Below, in pieces: positions 50,179 to 60,169 of a stretch of 64,000 nucleotides of DNA (position 1 is the stretch's first letter; each line of letters opens with the position of its first letter). Below the pieces are notes generated by a model that ran no database searches, was not told where the DNA came from, and worked only from the letters and a program-made list of their open reading frames with translations. Source of the DNA: Albirhodobacter sp048262715 (GTDB taxonomy: Bacteria > Pseudomonadota > Alphaproteobacteria > Rhodobacterales > Rhodobacteraceae); contig JBLXEV010000008.1 of NCBI GenBank assembly GCA_048262715.1, positions 158,537 through 222,536 on the forward strand, given 5' to 3'. The position numbers were made by a program, and so were the translations under genes.

Positions 50179-50935
50179 TCAGAATGATGCCGCGCGGCGG
50201 CGTGACCGGATCGTCAACCTGCTCTCCAGCTATGGGGAGCTCTCGGCGACAGCGCTTTCCGATATGCTGGGGGTGACAGTGCAAACCCTGCGCGCAGATC
50301 TGCGCGCGCTGGATGAGGCGCAGCTTGTGCGCCGCCGTCACGGCAATGCCTCACTGATCATGGCGAGCGAGAATATCGACTATCAGCCCCGCCTTTCGGT
50401 CTCACGCGATGAAAAATTCCGGATCGGGGCGGCGGTCGCGAAGATGATCCCGAATGGCGCGACAATCGCCCTAGGGACGGGCACCACGGTGGAAGCCGTG
50501 GCCCGCGCGCTGGTTGATCATGAAGGGCTGACGGTGGCCACCAATAATATTCATGTGGTGCTCGCGCTGCGGATGGCGAAGGGGATCAATGTGTTGTTGG
50601 CGGGCGGCAAAGTGCGGCTGCGCGATCTGGATTTTATCGGCGCGGAGAGCTGCGAATTTTTCAAAGGCCTCTGTTTTGATCATGCAATCTTTTCAGTGGG
50701 CGGGATTTCGGAGACCGGTGATTTGCTCGATTTCAACCTCGATGAGATCCGCGCGCGGCAAGCGATTTATAACTGCGCGCGCGAGCGGACCTTGGTGATC
50801 GACCACGCCAAGATCGGCCGCAAAGCCCCGCATCGCTGGGGGCAGTTGCAAGGGTTGGAGCGCGCGATTTGCGGCGGCAAACTCGCCGATAGTTTGAAAT
50901 CGAAGGCGCAGGGATGCGAGATCGTCGAGATCTGA
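50174..50935 (+). CDS. DeoR/GlpR family transcriptional regulator
   Basis: A 253-residue regulator. The N-terminal helix-turn-helix (LSATALSDMLGVTVQTLRAD) is followed by a DeoR C-terminal sensor with IALGTGTTVEAVARAL, the phosphosugar-binding loop, and ATNNIHVVLAL. DeoR proteins usually answer a phosphorylated sugar, which matches the proposed ligand of the divergent transporter. AAGG lies 12 bases upstream of the ATG. Confidence 0.9.
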   Translation: MIQNDAARRRDRIVNLLSSYGELSATALSDMLGVTVQTLRADLRALDEAQLVRRRHGNASLIMASENIDYQPRLSVSRDEKFRIGAAVAKMIPNGATIALGTGTTVEAVARALVDHEGLTVATNNIHVVLALRMAKGINVLLAGGKVRLRDLDFIGAESCEFFKGLCFDHAIFSVGGISETGDLLDFNLDEIRARQAIYNCARERTLVIDHAKIGRKAPHRWGQLQGLERAICGGKLADSLKSKAQGCEIVEI

Positions 50936-50952
50936 CCCCTGCGCCCTTTGCT

Positions 50953-52434
50953 TCAGTTCGGGATCGGGCCTTCCGCGAGATAGGCGCGCAGCGCACTCTC
51001 AGCACCTTCGTCCCAGATCATCGCGAGCCAGCTCTCGAAGGCTTCCGCGAAGGCGGGAACCTCTGCCAGATCGCCGTAAATGCGGGGCTGATCCAACCAG
51101 GCGCGCGGATGGGTGCGCGCGGCTTTGGCCGCAGTTTGCAGATCATCCCAGACGGGATCATTGGCTGCGATAACCGTGCCATCTTCGCGCGTGCCCTCGC
51201 ACATCCGCGCCCAGAGCGCCTCGACAAGTGCCAGCCCGTTGAACGGCGCGCCCGCCGCCAAAGCCTCGCGCAAAGTGGGGATCACGAAGCCTGTATGGCG
51301 CGAGGCACCGTCAAAGGCGACGCGGCGCGTGGTGTCGAAAATCTGCGGATTTGAGAAGCGTCGATCAATCAGATCGACATAGGCGAGCGGCGTCATATCG
51401 GGCACGGGGGCGACATGCGGGGTGATCTCCAGCGTCTCGACCTTGCGGAAAAATGCTTTGATCAGCGGATGCGCCATGCAGCCCGCGATGGTTTCGACAT
51501 GCAAAACCTCGCCGACATTGGCGATGACCTGATGGCCGCCATTCAGGATGCGGATTTTCATCGACTCGAAGCTGTGGACATCGTCCGTGAAGGTCGCGCC
51601 GACGCGATCCCAATCGGGTCGGCCCGCGCAGAAACGATCCTCGATCACCCATTGGCGGAAGTTCTCATGGGTGACGGGCGCTGCATCCGCGACGCCGAAC
51701 TCTCGTGCCAGCGCCAATTCGGAAGGGCCGGTGGCGGGGACGATGCAATCAACCATCGAATTGGGGAAGGTGCAATTTTGGGCGATCCAGTCCGCAAGCA
51801 CGGGATCCGACAGGGTGGCGAGGCCAAGGGTCGTCTCGCGCAGAATATCGCCATTGCCCTGCAGGTTATCGCAGCTTTGGCAGGTGAACGGGCCAGCCCC
51901 CGCATCGCGGCGCAATCGCAGCGCGGCGATGATTGCCCCGAAGGCGCTGCGGGGCGCATCGGGATGCGCCGCATCATAGGCCATATCGGGATGATCCGCG
52001 TCAAATCCACCCGCCGCACGGTAATATCCGCCCTCTGTCAAAGTCATCGCGACAATGCGGATCTCGGGGCGCGCCATTGCCGCGATCAGCGCGGCGTTAT
52101 CCTCCTCAACGGGTAGGAAATCGATCATCGAGCCTGTCACCTCTGCCGATTTTCCGGCGGGGTCCAACTCGATCAGCGTGGTCAGGCAATCTTGCGCCAG
52201 CATTTTCTCGCGCTGCGCCGCGTCAGCGGGGCGCACCCCCGCGCCAAGGATCGCCCATTCGCGCGCCATGCCCTGCTCCATCAGGCGGTGCAGATACCAT
52301 GCCTGATGCGCGCGGTGAAAATTGCCAAGGCCGATATGCACAATACCAGCGGAAAGATCGCCGCGGTCATGGGTAGGAACCTTGATGCCATCGGGCAGAT
52401 CGTTGAGCGTTGCGAGCGAGAGGGGCGTGGCCAT
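50953..52434 (-). CDS. mtlK: Mannitol 2-dehydrogenase (polyol long-chain dehydrogenase)
   Basis: A 493-residue enzyme of the mannitol dehydrogenase family. VHIGLGNFHRAHQAWYL binds NAD; the catalytic set K-x4-N-x2-H is visible in MKIRILNGGHQVIANVGE. It oxidises mannitol (and related polyols) to fructose. It is the last gene of a smoEFGK-smoS-mtlK operon, the same order as in Rhodobacter sphaeroides, which supports the name. A gap of 52 bases separates it from smoS. Confidence 0.92.
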   Translation of the reverse strand: MATPLSLATLNDLPDGIKVPTHDRGDLSAGIVHIGLGNFHRAHQAWYLHRLMEQGMAREWAILGAGVRPADAAQREKMLAQDCLTTLIELDPAGKSAEVTGSMIDFLPVEEDNAALIAAMARPEIRIVAMTLTEGGYYRAAGGFDADHPDMAYDAAHPDAPRSAFGAIIAALRLRRDAGAGPFTCQSCDNLQGNGDILRETTLGLATLSDPVLADWIAQNCTFPNSMVDCIVPATGPSELALAREFGVADAAPVTHENFRQWVIEDRFCAGRPDWDRVGATFTDDVHSFESMKIRILNGGHQVIANVGEVLHVETIAGCMAHPLIKAFFRKVETLEITPHVAPVPDMTPLAYVDLIDRRFSNPQIFDTTRRVAFDGASRHTGFVIPTLREALAAGAPFNGLALVEALWARMCEGTREDGTVIAANDPVWDDLQTAAKAARTHPRAWLDQPRIYGDLAEVPAFAEAFESWLAMIWDEGAESALRAYLAEGPIPN

Positions 52435-52486
52435 AGGGCCTCCTTAAGGGACGCTGTGAGCGGAAAAATGGAGAAATACCGAACGG

Positions 52487-53256
52487 TTAGCTCATCCACT
52501 GACCGCCATCGACATTGTAGGTTTGGGCGAGAATGTAATCCGCCTCGGAGGAGGCGAGGAATACCGCCATTCCCGTGAGATCGGCTGGCACCGCGAAACG
52601 GCCCGCAGGGACCGAGGCCGCGACTTCGGCTTTTTTCTGGCCCAGCGGCTTGCCTTCCAGCTTGGCGAACATCGAATCCACATGGTCCCAATGCGCGCCA
52701 TCCACCACACCGGGCGCGATGGCATTGACGTTGATCCCGTGGCGGATCAGGTCCAATCCGGCGGATTGGGTCATCGAGATGACAGCGGCTTTCGTCGAGC
52801 AATAGACCAGCACGAGCGGTTCCCCGCGCCGCCCCGCCTGCGAGGCCATGTTGATGATCTTGCCGCCGTGGCCTTGCGCGATCATCTGCGCGGCTGCGGC
52901 CTGCAGGGTAAACAAAGTGCCCGCCACATTGACGGCATAGAGTTTGTCGTAGCTGGCGCGGGTGATGCCGACGGTTTCGGCGGCGTCAAACAGGGCGGCA
53001 TTGTTGATCAGGATATCGAGCTTGCCCGCAGTTGCGACAACCTGCGCAATCGCGGCGTCGATGCTGGATTGATCGCAGACATCAAGCCGCACCGCATAGG
53101 CGCCTTCGCCCAGCTCTTTTGCGGTGACCTCAGCCGCCTCCAAGTTAATATCCGCAATCGCGACCGTCGCACCCTCCGCCAGATAGGCCTCGGCAAAGCC
53201 GCGCCCGATCCCGCGCGCGGAGCCTGTGATGAGAGCGGATTTTCCCTTCAAACGCA

Positions 53257-53260
<4 letters not shown>
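52487..53260 (-). CDS. smoS: Sorbitol dehydrogenase (SDR; SmoS)
   Basis: A 257-residue classical SDR: TGSARGIGRGFAEAYLAEGA cofactor segment, NNAA near 85, and the catalytic YCSTK (about 153-157). It closely resembles R. sphaeroides SmoS and sits at the same place in the operon. It oxidises D-sorbitol (glucitol) to fructose, and galactitol to tagatose in the characterised enzyme. The first of two consecutive ATGs overlaps the ATPase stop by four bases. Confidence 0.92.
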
Positions 53261-54261
<1,001 letters not shown>

Positions 54262-54271
54262 GGTGGTCTCC

Positions 54272-55102
54272 TTATTTGACCGCGCCGAAGGTCAGGCCTC
54301 GGACGAGTTGTTTTTGGCTGAACCAGCCCATGATGAGGATTGGCGCGATCGCCATGATCGATGCCGCGCTCAGTTTCGCGTAGAACAACCCTTCTGGGGC
54401 CGAGAAACTGGCGATAAACTTGGTCAGCGGGGCGGCGTTGACGGTGGTAAGCAGGATCGTCCAGAACGCCTCGTTCCACGCCAGAATGATGTTCAAGAGG
54501 ATCGTTGAGGCGATACCGGGTACGGCCATCGGGGTGAGAACATAGATGATCTCGTTCTTCAGGCTCGCCCCATCCATCCGCGCGGCTTCCAGGATCTCGC
54601 CCGGAATCTCGCGGAAATAGGTGTAGAGCATCCAGACGATGATCGGCAGGTTGATCAGCATCAGGATCACCACGAGCAAGATCCGGCTATCCATGACATC
54701 GAAATATTTCGCAATCAGTACCAGCGGATAGAGCACGCCCACCGCAGGCAGCATCTTGGTCGAGAGCATCCAGAGCAGGACATCTTTGGTCTTCTTGCCG
54801 GGCACAAAGGCCATGGCCCATGCGGCCGGAACGGCAATGAGAATGCCCAGAATGGTGGAGCCGACTGCGATGATGATAGAGTTTGTCAGCGCCAAAGGAT
54901 AGTTCGAGCGCGCTAGAACGGCGCTGTAATTCTCGGTCGTCCAATCAAAGAAGAACCAGACCGGCGGATCGGAAATCGCAGTGGCTTCGGATTTGAAGCT
55001 GGTCAGGAAGGTCCAAAGGATCGGGAAGAAGATCAGCAGCCCGATGCCCCAAGCGAGGGCCGTCCACATGACCATTTTACGGGATGAAATTGCGCGTGCC
55101 AT
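54272..55102 (-). CDS. smoG: Polyol ABC transporter permease (SmoG)
   Basis: A 276-residue MalG-family permease of six segments: MVMWTALAWGIGLLIFFPIL at the start, and the EAA loop EAARMDGASLKNEIIYVLTP. It lies between smoF and smoK in the polyol operon and forms the channel with SmoF. Confidence 0.91.
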   Translation of the reverse strand: MARAISSRKMVMWTALAWGIGLLIFFPILWTFLTSFKSEATAISDPPVWFFFDWTTENYSAVLARSNYPLALTNSIIIAVGSTILGILIAVPAAWAMAFVPGKKTKDVLLWMLSTKMLPAVGVLYPLVLIAKYFDVMDSRILLVVILMLINLPIIVWMLYTYFREIPGEILEAARMDGASLKNEIIYVLTPMAVPGIASTILLNIILAWNEAFWTILLTTVNAAPLTKFIASFSAPEGLFYAKLSAASIMAIAPILIMGWFSQKQLVRGLTFGAVK

Positions 55103-55114
55103 TGTCCGGTCCCT

Positions 55115-55981
55115 TCAGTTGTCGAGGTTCTTGCCAACGATGCGCATCAGGAAGATGGCAACGATATTGGCAAGGATGACGGCGACGATCCCTCCGGCAG
55201 AGCCGAGGCCGATGTTCTGGCTTTCCAGCACGCGCTGATAGACGAGATAGGTCAGCGTGCGGGTGCCAAAGGCGCCGTTGGTGGTCACGAAAATCTCTGC
55301 GAAAATCGACAGCAGGAAGATCGTCTGGATCAAGATCACGACGGTGATCGCGCGGCTCAGATGCGGCAGGATGATATACCAGAACCGGCTGAGGGCGGGT
55401 GCACCGTCCATTTCCGCCGCTTCCAACTGTTCGCTGGAGAGCGATTGCACCGCCGTCAGCAAAATGAGGGTTGCGAAAGGCAGCCATTGCCACGCCACGA
55501 TCACAACGATGGAAAGGAGCGGCGCTTGGCTCAGAAAATCATAGGGCTGCGCGCCGAAGAATTTGAAGAGGTAGGAGAATAAGCCATTGTCCACGTTGAA
55601 AAACATGTTCTTCCACACCAGCGCGGAAACCGTTGGCATAACAAAGAATGGGGCAATCACGAGGATCCGCACGATGCCTTGGCCGAACATCGGCTGATCC
55701 AGCAGCAGCGCCAGAAGGACGCCGCCGCCGATGGTGATGATCAAAATCCCCCCGACCATCCAAAGTGTCGTGCCAACCGACGACAAGAAGGAGGAGGAGG
55801 TCAGGAAGGAGGCGTAATTGCTAAAACCGATCCATGCGTCGAATGTGCCGCGCATCGGGCGGTAATCCGCGAAGGAAAAATAAAGCGTCATGCACAGCGG
55901 CACCAGCATCCAGACCAGCAGCACGAAAACGGCTGGGGCGATCATGAGGCGGGCCGCTGATTTGGAATGTTCCGTCGCCAT
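55115..55981 (-). CDS. smoF: Polyol ABC transporter permease (SmoF)
   Basis: A 288-residue MalF-family permease: LMIAPAVFVLLVWMLVPLCM first segment, and the EAA loop EAAEMDGAPALSRFWYIILP. It starts after the intra-operon hairpin that follows smoE and partners SmoG. Confidence 0.91.
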   Translation of the reverse strand: MATEHSKSAARLMIAPAVFVLLVWMLVPLCMTLYFSFADYRPMRGTFDAWIGFSNYASFLTSSSFLSSVGTTLWMVGGILIITIGGGVLLALLLDQPMFGQGIVRILVIAPFFVMPTVSALVWKNMFFNVDNGLFSYLFKFFGAQPYDFLSQAPLLSIVVIVAWQWLPFATLILLTAVQSLSSEQLEAAEMDGAPALSRFWYIILPHLSRAITVVILIQTIFLLSIFAEIFVTTNGAFGTRTLTYLVYQRVLESQNIGLGSAGGIVAVILANIVAIFLMRIVGKNLDN

Positions 55982-56069
55982 GGCTGGCTCCTTCCAAAAA
56001 GGATCAGGATCTCACAAAGACACCGCTGGATGCGGTCTGTGAAAGAGCCTGAAAAGGGGGGAAAGGGGG

Positions 56070-56096
56070 GCCGGGGGCAGGGCTGCTGCCCCCGGC
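56070..56096 (-). terminator. Intra-operon hairpin between smoE and smoF
   Basis: GCCGGGGGCAG (56070-56080) pairs perfectly with CTGCCCCCGGC (56086-56096) over 5 bases. On the transcribed strand it is followed by C/T-rich sequence. It begins ten bases after the smoE stop. Confidence 0.65.
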
Positions 56097-56105
56097 GATC
56101 GCGGA

Positions 56106-57422
56106 TCAGTAACCCGCGGCTTCCATTTCTTCGGTCGTCAGCGATTGCGCTGCGGCCAGTGCCTGCTCGGCGGTTTGGTTGCCTGCCAGCGCATCGGAGA
56201 ACTGCTGGCCAACCTGCGTCGCAAAGCCCGCAAACTCAGGGATCGCGACGAATTGCACGCCGGTGTAAGGCACTTCTTGCACCGTGGGATTCTGCGGATC
56301 AGCGGAGTTAATGCTGTCGAGCGTCATCTTGGCGAAGGGTGCCGCGTCGAGATAGGCTTGGTTCTCGTAAAGCGAGGTGCGGGTGCCCGGCGGAACGTTG
56401 GCCCAGCCCTCTTTCTCGGCGACCAGCTCGGTGTAGCCTTTGCTTGTCGCCCAGCTCACGAAGTCCTTGGCAATCTCTTGCTTCTTGGAGGAGGACGGGA
56501 TCGCGAGCGACCATGCCCAGAGCCAGTTGCCGCGCTTGCCCAGCCCGGTATCGGGGGCCAATGCGAAGCCGACCTTATCCGCCACGGTGGAATCCGCAGG
56601 GTTGGTCACGAAGGACGCCGCAACCGTGGCATCGATCCACATGCCACATTTGCCTTGTTGGAACAGTGTCAGGTTTTCGTTGAACCCGTTGTTCGCTGCA
56701 CCCTTCGGGCCGGACTCGTTCATCATGTCGAGGTAGAAGGTGAGCGTGTTTTTCCACTCAGGGCTATCAAACTGCGCTTTCCAATCCATATCGAACCAGC
56801 GCGCGCCAAACGAATTCGCCATCGCGGTGAGGAAGGCCATGTTCTCGCCCCAGCCCGCTTTACCGCGCGCACAGATGCCGTTGATCTCCGCATCGCGGTC
56901 GGTCATGGCGGCGGCGGCTTCGCGGATGAACTCCCATGTCGGGGCATCCGGCATCTCCAAGCCTGCTTTTTCCATCAGGTCTTTGCGGTACATCACCATC
57001 GAGCTTTCGCCGTAGAACGGCGCTGCGACGAGTGTATCGTCCACCGTCAGGCCGCCGCGAATGGCGGGGAGCAGATCGTCCGCATCCCAATCGTCCGCCA
57101 TGCCGTCGTTCAGCGAGACGAGCCAGTTATTCTTGCCCCAGATCGGTGCCTCATAGGTGCCGATGGTCATGACATCATATTGGCCACCACCGGTGGAGAT
57201 ATCGGTCGTCACGTTCTGGCGCAGGACGTTTTCTTCCAGCACGACCCAGTTGATCGTGTTGCCGGTTTTCTCTTCCCATTGCGAAGAGAGGCCCTGCATG
57301 CGGACCATATCGCCGTTGTTCACTGTTGCGATGGTGATTTCGTCTGCCATTGCGGCGGATGCGATGCCGACCATAAGGCCAAGCCCGACAGCGCTGCCGA
57401 GCAGCTTGCGTTTCGTGTCCAT
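56106..57422 (-). CDS. smoE: Polyol ABC transporter substrate-binding protein (SmoE)
   Basis: A 438-residue periplasmic protein. The signal peptide runs from MDTKRKLLGSAVGLGLMVGI to about AAMADE; the mature part is an SBP_bac_1 fold with GGGQYDVMTIGTYEAPIWGK. Sorbitol/mannitol-binding homologues have the same length. The ATG at 57422 has GGGAGGA upstream; a longer frame would run through the operator. First gene of the transporter operon, under a perfect LacI-type operator. Confidence 0.93.
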   Translation of the reverse strand: MDTKRKLLGSAVGLGLMVGIASAAMADEITIATVNNGDMVRMQGLSSQWEEKTGNTINWVVLEENVLRQNVTTDISTGGGQYDVMTIGTYEAPIWGKNNWLVSLNDGMADDWDADDLLPAIRGGLTVDDTLVAAPFYGESSMVMYRKDLMEKAGLEMPDAPTWEFIREAAAAMTDRDAEINGICARGKAGWGENMAFLTAMANSFGARWFDMDWKAQFDSPEWKNTLTFYLDMMNESGPKGAANNGFNENLTLFQQGKCGMWIDATVAASFVTNPADSTVADKVGFALAPDTGLGKRGNWLWAWSLAIPSSSKKQEIAKDFVSWATSKGYTELVAEKEGWANVPPGTRTSLYENQAYLDAAPFAKMTLDSINSADPQNPTVQEVPYTGVQFVAIPEFAGFATQVGQQFSDALAGNQTAEQALAAAQSLTTEEMEAAGY

Positions 57423-57440
57423 TGAATCCTCCCAGAAACC

Positions 57441-57482
57441 TTTACACGTGTAAATACTGGCAGGGGCAGGGCAATGCGTCAA
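57441..57482 (-). promoter_or_regulatory. smoE promoter with LacI-type operator
   Basis: On the minus strand TTGACG (57482-57477), 17 bases, then CAGTAT (57459-57454) form a plausible promoter. Immediately downstream, overlapping the expected start site, is the perfect palindrome TTTACACGTGTAAA (57441-57454), a typical LacI-family operator. Repressor binding there would block transcription. Confidence 0.65.
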
Positions 57483-57530
57483 TTAAAATTTAAATTTATC
57501 CTTGCTGCGCTGCAGAAATCTGGCCTTCTC

Positions 57531-58568
57531 TCAGGCGGACTCGCGAATTTTCAAGACGCCATTGATGAGTTTAATCACCTGATTTTCTGTTTTATTTTCC
57601 GCGCGCAACTTTTCCATAAGGCGATCAACTGCTGCTTGCCCGATTGCGCCAACGTCTTGCTCAACGGTGGTCAGGCTCGGGGTGGTGAAGGGGCAGAGCG
57701 GGTAATCGTCATGCCCCGCGATTCGCAATCCGCCCTTGCGCAGGGCGCCGGGCTCCAGCCCATGCTGTGAGGCTGCGCGCAATGCGCCAATCGCGACCCG
57801 ATCATTTGCGCATAGGATTGTCGCATCCAGCAACTCCCCGCGCGAAAAGTGCTCGGACAGAACCGCGTGGCCATGGGCCTCGAAATGCGAGCGCTCCTGA
57901 AGCGCGTTGATGCCGATCACGCGCGGCTCTAGACCGAGCTCCTCCATCTTGGCGATATAGGCATTTTCACGCTCCATCGCGTTAAAGTTGACTCGTGGCA
58001 TCGCAAGAAAGACCGGCGGCCCGCCCACGCGGTAAAGATACTCGGTTATCATTCCAGTGCTTTGCACATGATCTGTCCCGATGAAATCGACCTCGGAGAG
58101 CGCTTTGGGACGAGAATCCACCATTACAAAAGGAAGCTTAGCATTCAACCTATGGTAGGCATCGAGGTCGCTATCATTTCCCAGCGGAGCAACAATCGCA
58201 CCGTCGACACTCATTGACAGAAACGTCTCGGTCGCGCGCATCTCGATTTCGGGATCGGAATGCGAGCATTGCGTAATCACCGTATAGCCCGCAGACATTG
58301 CGGCCAGCTCGATAGATTCCAATAGGCGGGTGAAGAAGAGGTCATTCAAATAGGGGATGATCACGCCGATCATTCCTGTTTTCTTGCGATTCATCCGCGT
58401 GGCGAAGAAATTCGGTGTGTAATCAACCGTTTCCAGTCCACTTTTAATCCGCGCCGCTGAGGACTTACTGACTTTCGTAGGATCCTGAAAATAGCGCGAT
58501 AGGGTCGGGCGGGAGACGCCGATTGCAGCGGATAGCTCTTCCATCGTGTGAATTTGGGCTTTGGCCAT
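57531..58568 (-). CDS. LacI family transcriptional regulator of the polyol operon
   Basis: A 345-residue regulator. The helix-turn-helix (MEELSAAIGVSRPTLSRYFQ) and hinge (ETVDYTPNFFATRMNRKKTG) are followed by a periplasmic-binding-like sensor with VIIPYLNDLFFTRLLESIE and GHDDYPLCPFTTPSLTTVEQ. It is directly upstream of smoE on the same strand. TTTACACGTGTAAA ahead of smoE and TTTACGCATGTAAA ahead of its own start are likely targets. It probably responds to a polyol or keto-sugar. Confidence 0.9.
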   Translation of the reverse strand: MAKAQIHTMEELSAAIGVSRPTLSRYFQDPTKVSKSSAARIKSGLETVDYTPNFFATRMNRKKTGMIGVIIPYLNDLFFTRLLESIELAAMSAGYTVITQCSHSDPEIEMRATETFLSMSVDGAIVAPLGNDSDLDAYHRLNAKLPFVMVDSRPKALSEVDFIGTDHVQSTGMITEYLYRVGGPPVFLAMPRVNFNAMERENAYIAKMEELGLEPRVIGINALQERSHFEAHGHAVLSEHFSRGELLDATILCANDRVAIGALRAASQHGLEPGALRKGGLRIAGHDDYPLCPFTTPSLTTVEQDVGAIGQAAVDRLMEKLRAENKTENQVIKLINGVLKIRESA

Positions 58569-58641
58569 GGGGATCTCCTGAGGGCGCAGCGACGCGCTAT
58601 AGAAGGCTATGGCAAAATTTTTGTAAAATCCAGATAATAAA

Positions 58642-58655
58642 TTTACGCATGTAAA
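58642..58655. promoter_or_regulatory. LacI-type operator upstream of the regulator gene
   Basis: TTTACGCATGTAAA, an imperfect copy of the smoE operator (TTTAC-N4-GTAAA in both), 74 bases ahead of the LacI start. A further half-match TTTTACATGCGCG lies at 58676-58688. Suggests autoregulation. Confidence 0.6.
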
Positions 58656-58746
58656 AGCGCGAGGCGGCGTGATCTTTTACATGCGCGCGCTTTTAGGGAA
58701 AACGATGAAGTCTAAGGCGGCTCAACCGCCAATGCCGTCAATAAGA

Positions 58747-58779
58747 AAAGGGCGCGCAGGGATCCCCCGCGCGCCCTTT
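58747..58779. terminator. Terminator downstream of the flavoprotein dehydrogenase operon
   Basis: AAAGGGCGCGC (58747-58757) pairs perfectly with GCGCGCCCTTT (58769-58779). On the minus strand it runs into CCCTTTTCTTAT, a T-rich tail, 18 bases after the cytochrome gene stop. On the plus strand CTTTCTTTG follows. Confidence 0.8.
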
Positions 58780-58796
58780 CTTTGATCACCTTCACA

Positions 58797-60158
58797 TCAC
58801 TGCGCGGCGCGTTGGTTTTTCACATCCTGCGCGCTCACAGCGGAGGCGGAGTTGCCCCAAGCACTGCGCAGGAACGTTGTGAGCTCGGCAATCTCTTCAT
58901 CCGAAAGCCGATCCGCATAGCCTTGCATCCGCAAGCTCATCGGGCGCTTGGCGGTGGGCGCGACTTCGGCCCCATTCAGAATGATGGAGATCAGCGGCGT
59001 CACCTCGGAGCCTGTCACCAGCGAATTGCCTGCGAGTTCGGGGAAGATTTCCGGCGCGCCTTTGCCGCTGGCAAAATGGCATCCCACGCAGTTGTCGAGA
59101 TAGAGCCGCGCACCGAGCGGCATATCCGGCATTGCCTCGGTGAGCATCTTCGCGGTCTCTGCGCCTGCCGCATCCGCAGCAAGAGGCGTAATCGCACCAG
59201 CGTCGAGCGGCGCCACTTCAGCCGGAACCTCAACCGCCTCGCCATCGACCCCTTTCAGGAACGCCGCCATCGCGAGAATATCCTCGTCGCTGAGGTATTG
59301 CAGAGAGTGTTCGACGACGAGGCCCATCTCGCCATTCGCTGTCGAATGGGCGTTGCGGCCCGTGGCGAGATAGGCCGCCAGTTCCGCCGTCGACCATTTC
59401 TGCGCAGCCGAACCAGCCCCGCGCAGGGCGGGCGCGTTCCAGTGGTTGATGACGCCACCCGTCAGGAAGCCATCTTCCTGCGCGCGCACACCGTCTTGCA
59501 TCATCAGCGCTGTGCGCGGGCTGTGGCAAGCGGCGCAATGCCCCGGCCCCTCAACGAGATACTGGCCGCGCGCCTGCGCCTCCGCGCTTTGCGGATCGGC
59601 GGTGGAGAGCGGGATCACGCTTGGCTCCCCTGTGAGGGCCAGCCAATTCCAAGCACGGATGCCAAAACGCATGTTGAACGGGAAGTTCAACGCCGTTTCC
59701 GGCGGCGCGTTTTTCACAGGCGTGACCTCGGTCATCAGGTAGTCATAGAGCGCCCGCAGATCTTCCTCTTTCATCAGGCGATAGTTCTCGTAGGGCATCG
59801 CCGGATAAAGATGGGTGCCGTCCTCGGCGATCCCGTCCACCATCGCGGCGCGGAAATCGTCGTAGGACCATGTGCCGATGCCTGTCTCGTCATCAGGGGT
59901 GATATTGCTGGACCAGATCGTGCCCATATCACTTTCAATAGCGCGACCGCCGGCGAGGCGCTCGCCATCATCGGCGGTATGACAGGCAACACAATCCGCC
60001 GCGTGGAACACATATTCGCCTTGTCCAGCCTCTGCTTGCCAATCCGCGGGCAGAGGTTGGGCGGGCTTGCTGCGCTGCACGGGAATGAAGATGAATGCGG
60101 CGAGCGCGATCAACCCGAGAACGGCCAATGCGAGGAGGGTGCGAAGGAATGTTTTCAT
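58797..60158 (-). CDS. Triheme cytochrome c subunit of membrane-bound dehydrogenase
   Basis: A 453-residue protein with an N-terminal membrane anchor/signal (LRTLLALAVLGLIALAAFIF) and three CxxCH heme sites: CVACH (56-60), CAACH (208-212) and CVGCH (357-361). This is the cytochrome subunit of gluconate-, sorbitol-, fructose- or 2-ketogluconate-dehydrogenase type complexes and passes electrons from the flavoprotein to ubiquinone. The ATG at 60158 has GAGGAGAGAG upstream, 11 bases after the GMC gene stop. Confidence 0.92.
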   Translation of the reverse strand: MKTFLRTLLALAVLGLIALAAFIFIPVQRSKPAQPLPADWQAEAGQGEYVFHAADCVACHTADDGERLAGGRAIESDMGTIWSSNITPDDETGIGTWSYDDFRAAMVDGIAEDGTHLYPAMPYENYRLMKEEDLRALYDYLMTEVTPVKNAPPETALNFPFNMRFGIRAWNWLALTGEPSVIPLSTADPQSAEAQARGQYLVEGPGHCAACHSPRTALMMQDGVRAQEDGFLTGGVINHWNAPALRGAGSAAQKWSTAELAAYLATGRNAHSTANGEMGLVVEHSLQYLSDEDILAMAAFLKGVDGEAVEVPAEVAPLDAGAITPLAADAAGAETAKMLTEAMPDMPLGARLYLDNCVGCHFASGKGAPEIFPELAGNSLVTGSEVTPLISIILNGAEVAPTAKRPMSLRMQGYADRLSDEEIAELTTFLRSAWGNSASAVSAQDVKNQRAAQ

Positions 60159-60169
60159 CGTCTCTCTCC

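Noticed and set aside
56145..57425. A 426-codon plus-strand frame opposite smoE
   Set aside because: Antisense shadow; His/Arg/Gly-rich composition typical of a reversed GC-rich gene.
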